Assembly (NCBI RefSeq): GCF_038443675.1
Contig: NZ_CP151762.1
Coordinates: 2,170,001 to 2,234,000, forward strand
Origin: Yoonia sp. G8-12
GTDB taxonomy: Bacteria > Pseudomonadota > Alphaproteobacteria > Rhodobacterales > Rhodobacteraceae
Reading direction: 5' to 3'
Length of the DNA: 64,000 nucleotides
Each line of letters begins with the position of its first letter. Position 1 is the stretch's first letter. Position numbers and translations under genes: made by a program. The notes beneath the pieces were generated by a model, which searched no databases, was not told where the DNA came from, and was given only the letters and a program-made list of their open reading frames with translations. Positions 54,015 to 63,506 of this stretch are shown here, in pieces.

Positions 54015-54763
54015 TGCTGCGTTTGATCATTCTTTTCGCGATGCTTGCGATGCCCGCCAAAGCAGAAGAGATCGTGCTTGGTCTAAGCCGCGATGAGGTT
54101 GCGATCACCGCAACATTCGAGGGTTCGGAAATCCTGATTTTTGGCGCGATCAAACGCGATGCCCCTGTCGAGGCTGAAGGCGATCTTGGCGTCATCGTCA
54201 CCGTAGCAGGCCCCGATAACCCCGTCACGGTACGCAAGAAAGACCGTCGTCTTGGCATTTGGGTCAATGTTGAATCCGTAGATGTCGACATCGCCCCAAC
54301 CTTCTATGCTGTGGCCACAAACCGACCGCTAGGTGAAATCCTTTCAGCGACCGAAGACCTCAACACGCGGATCAGCACAGAACGCGCTATCCGCTCGATC
54401 GGTGCACCTGCTGAAAACGTACAGAACTTTACAGAAGCGTTGATCCGCATCCGTTCGGCGCAGGGCCTCTATCAGACCCTGCCCGAAGGCGTTTCCGTCG
54501 CTGAAGAAGCATTGTTTCGCACGCTAATCCCACTGCCTGCAAACCTCACCGAAGGTGAATACACAGCCGAGATATACCTGACCCGTGGCGGACAGATTGT
54601 TGATCTCTATACGACGACGATACCCGTCAAGAAAGTTGGCCTGGAGCGCTGGCTCTACAACCTCGCCCACGAAAACCCGTTTCTTTACGGGTTGATGTCG
54701 CTGTCCATCGCCATCGCCGCTGGTTGGGGTGCGTCAGCCGTATTCAGCGCCTTCCGGCGCTAA
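54014..54763 (+). CDS. TIGR02186 family protein
   Basis: A 249-residue protein with a signal peptide (MLRLIILFAMLAMPAKA), an extracytoplasmic domain ('EEIVLGLSRDEVAITATFEG', 'VTVAGPDNPVTVRKKDR') and one C-terminal membrane segment ('FLYGLMSLSIAIAAGW'). This matches the alphaproteobacterial TIGR02186 family, usually found beside a TauE/SafE gene as here. Function unknown; it may be a periplasmic partner of the exporter. It overlaps the SDR gene's end by four bases (convergent). Confidence 0.85.
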   Translation: MLRLIILFAMLAMPAKAEEIVLGLSRDEVAITATFEGSEILIFGAIKRDAPVEAEGDLGVIVTVAGPDNPVTVRKKDRRLGIWVNVESVDVDIAPTFYAVATNRPLGEILSATEDLNTRISTERAIRSIGAPAENVQNFTEALIRIRSAQGLYQTLPEGVSVAEEALFRTLIPLPANLTEGEYTAEIYLTRGGQIVDLYTTTIPVKKVGLERWLYNLAHENPFLYGLMSLSIAIAAGWGASAVFSAFRR

Positions 54764-55470
54764 CCACGTCCGATATGCGGCATCTTTGTCGCCATCACCA
54801 TCATCGACTGCACATTCGCCTCTGGCGGCAGTGTCGCCATGTGAAACACCGACCGCGCGACGTCTTCAACGGCCATGCTTGGTAGCGGGTCCAACCCTTG
54901 CGCGGCGCGCGTCTTTTCAAGGTTTAGCACCAGATCCGTGCGCGCATTGCCGATATCAATCTGCCCGCAGGCAATATCAAACGCCCGCCCATCAAGTGAC
55001 AGCGTCTTGGTAAGCCCGCTCACACCGTGCTTGGTTGTCGTGTAACAGACCGACCCCTCACGCGGGGTAAAGGCCGAGATTGACCCGTTGTTGATGATCC
55101 GTCCCCCCTGCGGCGTCTGCGCGCGCATCTGGCGAAAGGCGGCGCGGGCGCACAGAAACATCCCCGTCAGGTTCACATCAACGACCTGTTTCCAGTCTGC
55201 CAAAGCGATCTGGTCTATGGTCGTCTGGGGGCCGAACATACCAGCGTTGTTGAACAGCACATCAAGATGGCCGAACCCGGCAAAGGCTTCATCCACCGCC
55301 GCCTCATCCGTTACATCACACGGCATCAGAACCGCATTTTCATGGGTCACTTCCGCTAGCTTATCTGCACGTCTGGCAATCAAACCAACGCGCCACCCTT
55401 GCGCCAGAAAATACTCTGCCGTCACACGGCCGATACCACTGCTGGCCCCTGTTATGATGATGGATTTCAT
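54760..55470 (-). CDS. SDR family oxidoreductase
   Basis: A 236-residue short-chain dehydrogenase: TGASSGIG at residues 7-14, NNAG near 93, the catalytic serine in 'NNGSISAFTPR' and YxxxK in 'YTTTKHG'. The start overlaps the stop of the helicase gene upstream (ATGA). The substrate is unknown; the link to the helicase is probably only transcriptional. Confidence 0.9.
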   Translation of the reverse strand: MKSIIITGASSGIGRVTAEYFLAQGWRVGLIARRADKLAEVTHENAVLMPCDVTDEAAVDEAFAGFGHLDVLFNNAGMFGPQTTIDQIALADWKQVVDVNLTGMFLCARAAFRQMRAQTPQGGRIINNGSISAFTPREGSVCYTTTKHGVSGLTKTLSLDGRAFDIACGQIDIGNARTDLVLNLEKTRAAQGLDPLPSMAVEDVARSVFHMATLPPEANVQSMMVMATKMPHIGRG

Positions 55471-56993
55471 ATCTCTTCGCTCCTTAGCTCAAGCGGTGCG
55501 GCCGGTACTTCAAGATCATCAACACGCAACACACCTTGCGGGCGCGCCAACCGATTGCGGACAACCCAGCGCAACTGCGTTTCCGCCCGCGTGATTGCCA
55601 CATAGGCAAGGCGCTTCCAAAGCGGCTGTCCGGCCTCCATACGGCCCATCCGCGAGGCCGCATAGATATCCGGCGCAAAGACCTGCACCGTGTCCCATTG
55701 CGAACCTTGCGCCTTATGGATGGTCACTGCGGCCCCGTGCAAAAACGTGGCCCCCATGCGCGCGGCGAAAGGAATGAACGGCTCTTCGTCACCCTCTTGC
55801 TCGATCTTCACAATGCTCGCCGCACTGACCTGCGGGTCTTCGGCCCCCATCACATGCAAGCGTGAGAACCCCGGCTTGCGCCCCGGCCCAAGGTAGATGA
55901 CCTGCGCGCCTTTGATCAGACCGCGCGCCTCTAGATCAAGGCGTTTCTTGCGGTGTTTGAGAGGCAATTCGATGCCATCACAGATCAATGGCTCACCCGC
56001 CAACAACTCATCCACGGGCGCGGAAAACGCGGCACGAAACGCATGGATCAGACGAATACGCGTCGCGTTGCGCCACACAAGGCACGGCGAACGCGCCATC
56101 AAATCGGCCTCGACCCTTTGTGCCATGACGACACGTTCATCCATCTTTGACGCCTCTTCGACCATCCGCTCAAAGGCATAAAAATCAAGCTGCGGATCAG
56201 CCAACGCATGGGCAAGATCAAGGATCGGGTTATCTGCATCCTGCCGGTGAATGCGGTTCAGCGTCAGGACGCGGGGCGCAGGCAGCGTTTCAAACACCAT
56301 CCCGCCCGAGGATTGCACAGGCGGCAATTGCGCGGGGTCGCCAAACAACAACAGCGTTGGAAAGATTTCCTGCAAGTCTTCGAACTGCTTTTGATCCAGC
56401 ATCGAACTTTCATCGACAAAACCGATGTCCAGCGCCTCTTCGCGGCGCTTCCAACCAGTGATGAAATCGCTCCCGCGCAGACCCGCAGCAGCCAATGCCG
56501 CAGGCACTGATTTGTTGATCTGATAGGACGCAAAGGCGCGATCCAGCGCAATCTCGGTCAGCCCTTCAATCTCGGGCTTTTCGCCCTGCCCCGCCAGCCA
56601 TTCTGCGACCTTTTCATACTCGGGATCATAGACAGGGGTATAAAGGATGCGGTGGATCGTGGTCGCAGGCACACCACGATTGCGCAACACACTGGCCGCT
56701 TTATTGGTGGGGGCCAGAATAGCCAGCGTGCGCCTGTCCTTGCGCTTGCGCCCCTCCCAATCGCCGGAAATGACATCGACACCCGCCTCTTCCAGCGCGT
56801 GGTAAAGCTTGGCCAAAAGCATCGTCTTGCCCGATCCCGCCTTGCCAATCACTGCCAGCACCGAGGTGCTGTCAGACTGCGGCGGCTGTAGCAGGTGATC
56901 ATCCAGATCAACGCCTGATTGCCGCAATGCGGTCGCGATATTATCCCAGGCTTCGGCCTGGTCGTCGGAGAATGTAATCGTGGGCGCGTTCAT
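55467..56993 (-). CDS. RecD-like ATP-dependent DNA helicase (superfamily 1)
   Basis: A 508-residue helicase. Walker A is GKAGSGKT at residues 50-57, Walker B is 'DIGFVDESSMLDQKQFE' near 195, and motif III appears as 'LLFGDPAQLPPVQ'. The C-terminal UvrD/RecD-type segment has 'AVTIHKAQGSQWDTVQVF' (motif V) and 'YVAITRAETQLRWVVRN' (motif VI). Too short for a full RecD2 N-terminal region, so it is a compact RecD-like or PIF1-like helicase. No RecB/RecC/AddAB genes are nearby. The SDR gene follows with an ATGA overlap. Confidence 0.9.
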   Translation of the reverse strand: MNAPTITFSDDQAEAWDNIATALRQSGVDLDDHLLQPPQSDSTSVLAVIGKAGSGKTMLLAKLYHALEEAGVDVISGDWEGRKRKDRRTLAILAPTNKAASVLRNRGVPATTIHRILYTPVYDPEYEKVAEWLAGQGEKPEIEGLTEIALDRAFASYQINKSVPAALAAAGLRGSDFITGWKRREEALDIGFVDESSMLDQKQFEDLQEIFPTLLLFGDPAQLPPVQSSGGMVFETLPAPRVLTLNRIHRQDADNPILDLAHALADPQLDFYAFERMVEEASKMDERVVMAQRVEADLMARSPCLVWRNATRIRLIHAFRAAFSAPVDELLAGEPLICDGIELPLKHRKKRLDLEARGLIKGAQVIYLGPGRKPGFSRLHVMGAEDPQVSAASIVKIEQEGDEEPFIPFAARMGATFLHGAAVTIHKAQGSQWDTVQVFAPDIYAASRMGRMEAGQPLWKRLAYVAITRAETQLRWVVRNRLARPQGVLRVDDLEVPAAPLELRSEEI

Positions 56994-57051
56994 AGGCGCA
57001 ACTGTATCTGTACAGTCAGGGCGCTGCTAGCGCATTCGCCAAGATCCAGAA

Positions 57052-57267
57052 CTATGACCGCCGTGGTGGTCCGGCTTTCGTGTTCATGGCAAACATCGCC
57101 TCTGGTTCGCTCCAGTGCTGGCGCGTGTCATGGGCAGGGTGTGATGCAATCTCCACCTGCGCGACAAGCTCAGCCTCTTCCAATTGCGCCCGCAATAAAG
57201 GCAAATCATTATCACGCGCAAAACTGCGCAGATCAGCCAGCACATCAATGATCCAATCGCGTCCCAT
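57052..57267 (-). CDS. Small conserved-type hypothetical protein
   Basis: A 71-residue protein from the ATG at 57267, preceded by GGGGACC. 'MGRDWIIDVLADLRSFARDN' and 'LLRAQLEEAELVAQVEIAS' form two amphipathic helices; the C-terminal third looks disordered. It resembles small proteins I associate with Rhodobacterales next to this helicase, but no named domain is recognised. It lies 58 bases upstream of the helicase gene on the same strand. Confidence 0.68.
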   Translation of the reverse strand: MGRDWIIDVLADLRSFARDNDLPLLRAQLEEAELVAQVEIASHPAHDTRQHWSEPEAMFAMNTKAGPPRRS

Positions 57268-57342
57268 GATGCAAGGTCCCCGCAAAGTATTAAGGAACAA
57301 TTAACAACCTTAGCCAGATGGCAATTTCCTTTGCGGCAACGC

Positions 57343-57370
57343 AAAAGACGCCACCGTTTCCGGCGACGCC
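57343..57370 (-). terminator. Rho-independent terminator of ccrA
   Basis: On the minus strand GGCGTCGCCG (57361-57370) pairs with CGGTGGCGTC (57347-57356), 10 bp with three wobble pairs, capped by a GAAA tetraloop and followed by TTTT. It lies 24 bases after the ccrA stop codon. Confidence 0.82.
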
Positions 57371-57393
57371 TTTCTTGCGAATAACAAATGGCT

Positions 57394-58674
57394 TTATCGT
57401 CCGCGCGACGCTTCCAATGTATCTTCAAAGGTGCGCAACCCCATCTTTGGGGCCTGCACCAGCACGGCCATATTGCCCGGCTTGTGCTCATTCCGGCGCA
57501 TTTTCGTGTGCGCCTGTGGGATCGCCTCCCACTCGAAACACTCGGACATGCATGGGTCAAGGCGCTGCTCCAGCATCAGCTTATTTGCGGCACTCGCCTG
57601 CTTGAGGTGGGCAAAGTGGCTGCCCTGCAAACGCTTCTGATGCATCCACATATAACGCACGTCAAAGGTACAGTTAAAACCGGTGGTGCCCGCACAAATC
57701 ACAACCATACCACCCTTTTTGCAGACCAAAGATGACACAGGGAAGGTCGCCTCGCCGGGGTGTTCAAAGACCATGTCAACGTTCACACCCTTGCCTGTGA
57801 TCTCCCAGATTGCCTTGCCGAACTTGCGCGCCTCTTTGAGCCAAGTGTTGTACTCAGGCGTGTTCACTGTGGGCAACTGGCCCCAGCAGCTAAAGTCGTT
57901 GCGATTAATCACGCCTTTCGCGCCCAGCGACATTACAAACTCGCGCTTGCTTTCGTCACTGATGACACCAATTGCATTGGCACCGGCGGTATTGATCAAC
58001 TGGATCGCATAGGACCCCAGACCACCGGACGCGCCCCAGACCAACACGTTCTGGCCAGGCTTGAGATCATGCGGCTCATGCCCGAACAACATGCGGTACG
58101 CGGTCGCAAGCGTCAGCGTATAGCACGCGCTTTCTTCCCACGTCAGATGCTGCGGACGGTGCATCAACTGCTGGGACTGAACACATGTGAACTGGGCAAA
58201 CGACCCATCTGGTGTCTCATATCCCCAAATGCGTTGGCTTTCGGAATACATCGGATCACCGCCGTTGCATTCTTCGTCGTCGCCATCATCCTGATTGCAA
58301 TGGATCACAACCTCATCGCCAACCTTCCAGCGTTTGACCTTATCACCAACGGCCCAAACGATCCCCGCAGCATCAGAACCGGCAATGTGGAAATCTGCCT
58401 TATGCACATCAAAAGGACTGATCGGGATACCCAGACCTGCCCACACGCCGTTGTAATTCACACCAGCAGCCATCACGAGCACCAGAACCTCAGTGCTATC
58501 AAGGGTCGGCACATCAACGACTTCAAGCTGAAACGCCTTGTCTGGTTCACCATGGCGTTCGCGCCGAATGGTCCACGCATGCATCTTTGCAGGCACATAG
58601 CCCAAAGGTGGCATCTCGCCGACTTCATACAGGTCTTTCTCGGGTGCCGTATAAGCAGTTTGGTCGAGGGCCAT
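57394..58674 (-). CDS. ccrA: Crotonyl-CoA carboxylase/reductase
   Basis: About 426 residues from the ATG at 58674, preceded by GGAG; an ATG four codons upstream is rejected. It reductively carboxylates crotonyl-CoA with NADPH and CO2 to (2S)-ethylmalonyl-CoA, the committing step of the ethylmalonyl-CoA pathway. The N-terminal 'DLYEVGEMPPLGYVPAKMHA' and 'AGSDAAGIVWAVGDKVKRWK' are Ccr signatures, and 'LVWGASGGLGSYAIQLINTA' is the cofactor motif of this MDR-family enzyme. ecm lies 1.6 kb away on the other strand. Confidence 0.96.
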   Translation of the reverse strand: MALDQTAYTAPEKDLYEVGEMPPLGYVPAKMHAWTIRRERHGEPDKAFQLEVVDVPTLDSTEVLVLVMAAGVNYNGVWAGLGIPISPFDVHKADFHIAGSDAAGIVWAVGDKVKRWKVGDEVVIHCNQDDGDDEECNGGDPMYSESQRIWGYETPDGSFAQFTCVQSQQLMHRPQHLTWEESACYTLTLATAYRMLFGHEPHDLKPGQNVLVWGASGGLGSYAIQLINTAGANAIGVISDESKREFVMSLGAKGVINRNDFSCWGQLPTVNTPEYNTWLKEARKFGKAIWEITGKGVNVDMVFEHPGEATFPVSSLVCKKGGMVVICAGTTGFNCTFDVRYMWMHQKRLQGSHFAHLKQASAANKLMLEQRLDPCMSECFEWEAIPQAHTKMRRNEHKPGNMAVLVQAPKMGLRTFEDTLEASRGR

Positions 58675-58793
58675 CTCAGTCTCCATCAGTCAGCTTCCAG
58701 TGTTGCCGCGCTGCAGAATCAAGCGCGTTTCCCATTGGATACGTGATGGTAAAGTAACTTTGCAACCCTATTTAGACTATTTTTGTAATTTAA

Positions 58794-60189
58794 TTACTCT
58801 GCAGCTGCAGAAATTTCGTCTGAACTTGCTGCACCTGCATCAAAATGATGCGCGATCGAGTTGGCGTAGAAGGTCAAAACGTCGCGTCCTTTCTCGGTGA
58901 CCGAAACCGCGCTATCGACCTCAACGATCAAACCACGCCCCTGAAACCGGCTCAGCGCATCGCGCACAACCTCGCCCGCGTCACGTTTGGGGCACGGCAG
59001 CTTGCGCTCTTTCAAAAGCCCAATTGAGCGCGCCACTGAAGCCTCAAGATCGGGAACGCTGACCGGTGCCGCCAGCAAGATATGCCGCGACACCAAGGGC
59101 ACGCCAACAACCGGTGTGACATCCGCAATCCGCTTCATCAATTCCCCGGCAATCTGCTCGGTCAGGTCATTGCTGCCATCACCGTGGAATTTCGATAGTT
59201 CAAGCGGCTCACCAAAACTGACCGAGGCCACCCCGAACCCGCGAAACCGCCGCGTCAGGCGCAAACCGATGTGCCGCGCAACGCGGGCAAAGACAGAGAT
59301 CAGCGAGGGCTTGAACCGGCGCGTGCCTGATTTGTCAGCGGCGATCAGGATCGTGTCCTCAAGCACACGGTCATAATTCACCGCCACCGGCACAAAGATC
59401 ACTTCGCGGGCCTTGGGATCAAAATCCTCGACAATATAGTTCAACAACCCCATACGCGGCGGGGCCAGCAACCCATTCAGGCTCAGCCCGCCTTCGGGGA
59501 ACACCGCTTGGCTCACCCCCGCGCGTGGCCATCTGCACATAGCGGGCCAATACCTTGCGATAAAGCGCCCCACGGGATTTGCGCCGGATGAAATACGCGC
59601 CCATTGCCCGGATCACTGCAGACAACGGCCAGACCCGCGCCCATTCCCCCACGGCATAAGACAGCGCCCCTGCATTCGCAGCCAGATAGGTCACCAGCAC
59701 ATAATCCATATTGCTGCGGTGATTGATCACAAAAACAACGGCCGCATCAGGATCAATCTTTTCCAATCGCTTACGGTCAAACGCGCCCAGCTTGATGCGG
59801 TAAAGCGACTTGGACAGCCACTTTGCCAGCCGGATGCCCACACTAAAATAGGCAGTCGCGGAAAACCCCGGCACAATCTCGCGGGCATAGCGGCGGGCCT
59901 TTTCAAAGGCGACGTTCTCGGGAATTCCCTCTTTACGGGCATGATCCACGATCGCCTGCGTCACCTCGGGGTCGTAGATCAGACGCTGGATCATGTCATA
60001 GCGCCGCGCCAGCTTGAACGGCTCAATCGGGCGCTGCAAACGCTGGTTCAGCTTAGCAATCACGCGCTCGGCCCGCTTGCGGAAAAACCAGCGAACGGAA
60101 GGAAACAGAAAATGCGACGCAAAGGTCACTGCGGCGAACAGGACAATCAGAACAAAGGCCCAAATGGGTAATGAGATCGTTTGCGTCAT
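58794..60189 (-). CDS. Glycerol-3-phosphate / 1-acylglycerol-3-phosphate acyltransferase (PlsB-like), frameshifted
   Basis: An N-terminal membrane segment (about residues 8-30) precedes an acyltransferase domain with NHRSNMD (HxxxxD motif) near residue 165 and, after the shift, 'AVFPEGGLSLNGLLAPPRMG' (the FPEGG motif). The C-terminal part ('RDALSRFQGRGLIVEVDSAV', 'GRDVLTFYANSIAHH') matches PlsB-like C-termini. The first frame runs to 59419 as nonsense after 'YVQMATR'; the second continues from 'AGVSQAVFPEGG'. A small indel at the CCCCC run at 59516-59520, or in the neighbouring GC repeat, joins them into about 465 residues. It acylates glycerol phosphate at the membrane. It sits between the divergent ccrA and ecm. 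Confidence 0.85.
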
Positions 60190-60326
60190 CTGCAGACCGT
60201 GACAGGGAACGGCGTCCGCGTAAATCCCGTCATGCCGCAACGCAGCGAATTGACAGCGCCATAAAATGTCCGATAAACACCCCAGAGTGTAATTTAATTA
60301 CGCATGTTGATTCAGGAGAACCGCAG

Positions 60327-62294
60327 ATGTCGCAACCGCAGAAAGATCGCCCTTGGCTGTTTCGGACATATGCTGGCCATTCGACCGCTTCAGCATCCAA
60401 TGCGCTGTATCGCGGAAACCTTGCCAAGGGGCAGACCGGTCTGTCCGTGGCTTTCGATTTGCCAACGCAAACAGGCTATGACAGCGACCATATTCTGGCG
60501 AAAGGCGAGGTTGGCAAAGTCGGTGTCCCCGTCAGCCACCTTGGCGATATGCGCGCGCTATTTGACGATATCCCGCTGGACCAGATGAACACCTCGATGA
60601 CAATCAACGCGACAGCACCTTGGTTGCTATCGCTCTATATCGCGGTCGCCGAGGAACAGGGCGCCGACGTCACCGCCCTGCAAGGCACTGTGCAAAACGA
60701 TATCATCAAAGAGTACCTTTCGCGCGGCACCTATATCTGCCCGCCTGAACCATCGCTGCGAATGATCACAGATGTCGCCGCCTATACGCGTGAACACCTG
60801 CCCAAATGGAACCCGATGAACGTCTGCTCCTACCACCTGCAAGAGGCGGGCGCGACACCCGAAGAAGAACTTGCCTTCGCGCTGGCCACTGCAACCGCCG
60901 TATTGGATGACCTCAAAAACAAAGTACCCGCCGAACATTTCCCCGCAATGGTGGGCCGCATTTCCTTTTTTGTAAACGCTGGTATTCGTTTCGTGACCGA
61001 GTTGTGCAAAATGCGCGCCTTTGTCGAATTATGGGATGAAATTTGCGCCACACGTTATGGCGTCGAAGATGCGAAATACCGCCGTTTCCGCTATGGCGTT
61101 CAGGTCAATTCACTCGGCCTGACCGAACAGCAGCCCGAAAATAACGTCTACCGTATTCTTTTGGAAACGCTTGCCGTAACGCTTTCGAAAAACGCCCGCG
61201 CCCGCGCTGTGCAATTGCCCGCATGGAACGAGGCCCTCGGCCTGCCCCGCCCATGGGACCAACAATGGTCGCTGCGGATGCAACAGATTTTAGCCTATGA
61301 AACGGACCTTTTGGAATTTGACGATCTCTTTGATGGAAATCCGGCAATTGATCGCAAGGTGAATGAACTGAAAGATGGTGCGCGCGCGGAATTGGCGCAG
61401 ATTGACGGGATGGGTGGTGCTGTCGGCGCAATTGCCTATATGAAATCGCGGCTGGTCGAAAGTAATGCAGCGCGTATTGCCAATATTGAAAAAGGCGAAA
61501 CAACGGTCGTTGGCGTTAATAAATGGCAGGCCGGTGAACCCTCGCCGCTAACGGCTGGCGATGACGCGATTATGGTCTCTGACCCAGAGGCCGAGGCCGA
61601 TCAACTCCGCCGCCTCGCGCAATGGAAATCCGACCGCGACAGCGCAGCCGTCAAAGAGGCGCTCACCGCGTTGCGCACCGCAGCCAACGACGGCAGCAAC
61701 ATCATGCCCCCTTCCATCGCATGCGCCCGCGCAGGTGTAACGACAGGCGAATGGGCCGATGTCGTCCGCAGCGTTTTCGGGCAATACCGCGCCCCGACCG
61801 GTGTGAGCAGCAACCCCTCGAACCGCACCGAAGGGCTTGAAGATCTGCGCGAGCATGTAGATCTGGTGAGTGCGGCTCTCGGACGACGCCTGAAATTTCT
61901 TGTCGGGAAACCAGGTCTAGATGGCCACTCCAACGGCGCCGAACAAATCGCTGCCCGGGCCCGCGATTGCGGGATGGAGATTGATTATGAGGGCATTCGC
62001 CTCACACCCGAGGAAATCGTGACCGCAGCACAGAATGGCGATGTGCATGTCATTGGGCTTTCTATTCTGTCGGGGTCGCATATTCCGTTGGTACGCGATG
62101 TCATGGCCCGCCTGCGCGCAGCAGGCATGACCGATATCCCAGTAATTGCCGGCGGCATTATTCCCGAAGACGACGCAAATGAATTGCGCGCAATGGGTGT
62201 TGCACGGGTCTATACGCCCAAAGATTTTGAATTGAATAAGATCATGAATGACATTGTCACACTGGTAGATCCACGGCCCGTTGCGGCGGAATAA
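60327..62294 (+). CDS. ecm: Ethylmalonyl-CoA mutase
   Basis: About 655 residues from the ATG at 60327, preceded by GGAG. The N-terminal mutase barrel begins 'RPWLFRTYAGHSTASASNAL' and has 'GLSVAFDLPTQTGYDSDH' and 'MNTSMTINATAPWLLSLYIA'. The C-terminal B12 domain has the DxHxxG lower-ligand motif in 'KPGLDGHSNGAEQIAARARD' near residue 532. Single-chain length, the absence of a small subunit and the position beside ccrA favour ethylmalonyl-CoA mutase over methylmalonyl-CoA mutase. It converts ethylmalonyl-CoA to methylsuccinyl-CoA using adenosylcobalamin. Confidence 0.94.
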   Translation: MSQPQKDRPWLFRTYAGHSTASASNALYRGNLAKGQTGLSVAFDLPTQTGYDSDHILAKGEVGKVGVPVSHLGDMRALFDDIPLDQMNTSMTINATAPWLLSLYIAVAEEQGADVTALQGTVQNDIIKEYLSRGTYICPPEPSLRMITDVAAYTREHLPKWNPMNVCSYHLQEAGATPEEELAFALATATAVLDDLKNKVPAEHFPAMVGRISFFVNAGIRFVTELCKMRAFVELWDEICATRYGVEDAKYRRFRYGVQVNSLGLTEQQPENNVYRILLETLAVTLSKNARARAVQLPAWNEALGLPRPWDQQWSLRMQQILAYETDLLEFDDLFDGNPAIDRKVNELKDGARAELAQIDGMGGAVGAIAYMKSRLVESNAARIANIEKGETTVVGVNKWQAGEPSPLTAGDDAIMVSDPEAEADQLRRLAQWKSDRDSAAVKEALTALRTAANDGSNIMPPSIACARAGVTTGEWADVVRSVFGQYRAPTGVSSNPSNRTEGLEDLREHVDLVSAALGRRLKFLVGKPGLDGHSNGAEQIAARARDCGMEIDYEGIRLTPEEIVTAAQNGDVHVIGLSILSGSHIPLVRDVMARLRAAGMTDIPVIAGGIIPEDDANELRAMGVARVYTPKDFELNKIMNDIVTLVDPRPVAAE

Positions 62295-62391
62295 AGCCAG
62301 AGTATACGCTTTTAGATAGGCTCGCTCGATTTCGAGATGCGATAGATCGCATACTGTGATATTCACAAATCGCTGAATTGGAGTGACAAAT

Positions 62392-62730
62392 ATGAATCCT
62401 GATCTGAAATCAATGACCCGAAAAGAGCTCGAGAAGCTCAAAACAAATGTCGAAAAGGCTTTGATCCGTATCACGGAAAATGAAAAGAAAGCGGCGCGTG
62501 CTGCTGCTGAAAAGGCGGCCGCGGCACACGGTTTTTCGCTTGCAGAGATTACCGAAGGAACGCCGGCAAAAAGAGGGCCAAAACCGAAGTCCGGCCCCAA
62601 GACGGCATCACCACCGAAATACAAAAACCCCAACGATCCCGCGCAAACTTGGACTGGCAAAGGACGGCAACCTGAGTGGTTCAAGGCGGCAATCAAAGCA
62701 GGCACTTCGCCTGATGCAATGGAAATCTAG
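62392..62730 (+). CDS. H-NS histone family protein
   Basis: About 112 residues from the ATG at 62392, with GGAG suitably placed; a GTG at 62383 is too close to that site. The N-terminal coiled coil ('MTRKELEKLKTNVEKALIRI') is the dimerisation part; a basic linker ('AKRGPKPKSGPKTASPPKYK') leads to the C-terminal H-NS core 'NPNDPAQTWTGKGRQPEWF', the AT-hook-like DNA-binding motif. Such proteins silence AT-rich DNA in proteobacteria. The gene is itself richer in A/T than its neighbours. Confidence 0.9.
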   Translation: MNPDLKSMTRKELEKLKTNVEKALIRITENEKKAARAAAEKAAAAHGFSLAEITEGTPAKRGPKPKSGPKTASPPKYKNPNDPAQTWTGKGRQPEWFKAAIKAGTSPDAMEI

Positions 62731-62786
62731 CTTTCTCCTACACGCTGCGCGATCTAGACTAAGCGAGAAGTGCAAGGAGGCGTAGA

Positions 62787-63500
62787 ATGACAATCCACAT
62801 CGGTGCCAAAAAGGGTGACATCGCACCCACAGTCCTCATGCCTGGCGATCCCTACCGTGCCAAATGGGCGGCAGAAACATTCCTGCAAGACACGCGCTGC
62901 ATCAACGAGGTGCGCGGGATGCTGGGTTTTACGGGAACATGGAACGGACATCCGGTGACAATCCAAGGCTCTGGAATGGGCATGCCGTCACTCTCTATCT
63001 ACGCCAACGAACTGATCAAGGACTATGACGCGCAAACGCTTATCCGCATCGGGTCTTGCGGCGGTATGCAGGAAAGTGTCGGCATTCGTGACGTGATCTT
63101 GGCGATGACGGCCTCAACGCTATCAACACCCTCGCGCGGGATCTTCAAAGAGCTGAACTTTGCGCCTTGCGCCGACTATGGCCTTCTATCCGCCGCCCAT
63201 GGCGCGGCCATTGCCAAAGGCGTGCCGACCCATGTTGGTGGGATCTATTCCTCAGATGTCTTTTATGACGAACGTCCTGACCTGAATGAACAGATGATCC
63301 GGCACGGCATTCTCGGCGTCGAGATGGAAGCAGCCGAACTCTACAACCTCGCCGCACGCTACGGGCGCCGTGCCCTCGCCGTCTTGACGGTAAGTGATCA
63401 CCTGATCACCCACGAAGCACTACCTGCGCAAGATCGCGAAAGATCGTTTGGGGATATGGTTGAAATTGCTTTGGCCGCAGCGTTTGCTGTCGAAAACTAG
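62787..63500 (+). CDS. deoD: Purine-nucleoside phosphorylase, hexameric DeoD type
   Basis: A 237-residue DeoD-family phosphorylase. '[18 protein letters not shown]', '[18 protein letters not shown]', '[17 protein letters not shown]' and '[11 protein letters not shown]' (catalytic aspartate) are the family signatures. It cleaves adenosine, inosine and their deoxy forms by phosphorolysis and is unrelated in sequence to the trimeric enzyme at 52156. An AGGAGG site precedes the ATG. GC-rich hairpins follow. Confidence 0.95.
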   Translation: MTIHIGAKKGDIAPTVLMPGDPYRAKWAAETFLQDTRCINEVRGMLGFTGTWNGHPVTIQGSGMGMPSLSIYANELIKDYDAQTLIRIGSCGGMQESVGIRDVILAMTASTLSTPSRGIFKELNFAPCADYGLLSAAHGAAIAKGVPTHVGGIYSSDVFYDERPDLNEQMIRHGILGVEMEAAELYNLAARYGRRALAVLTVSDHLITHEALPAQDRERSFGDMVEIALAAAFAVEN

Positions 63501-63506
63501 GTGAAT

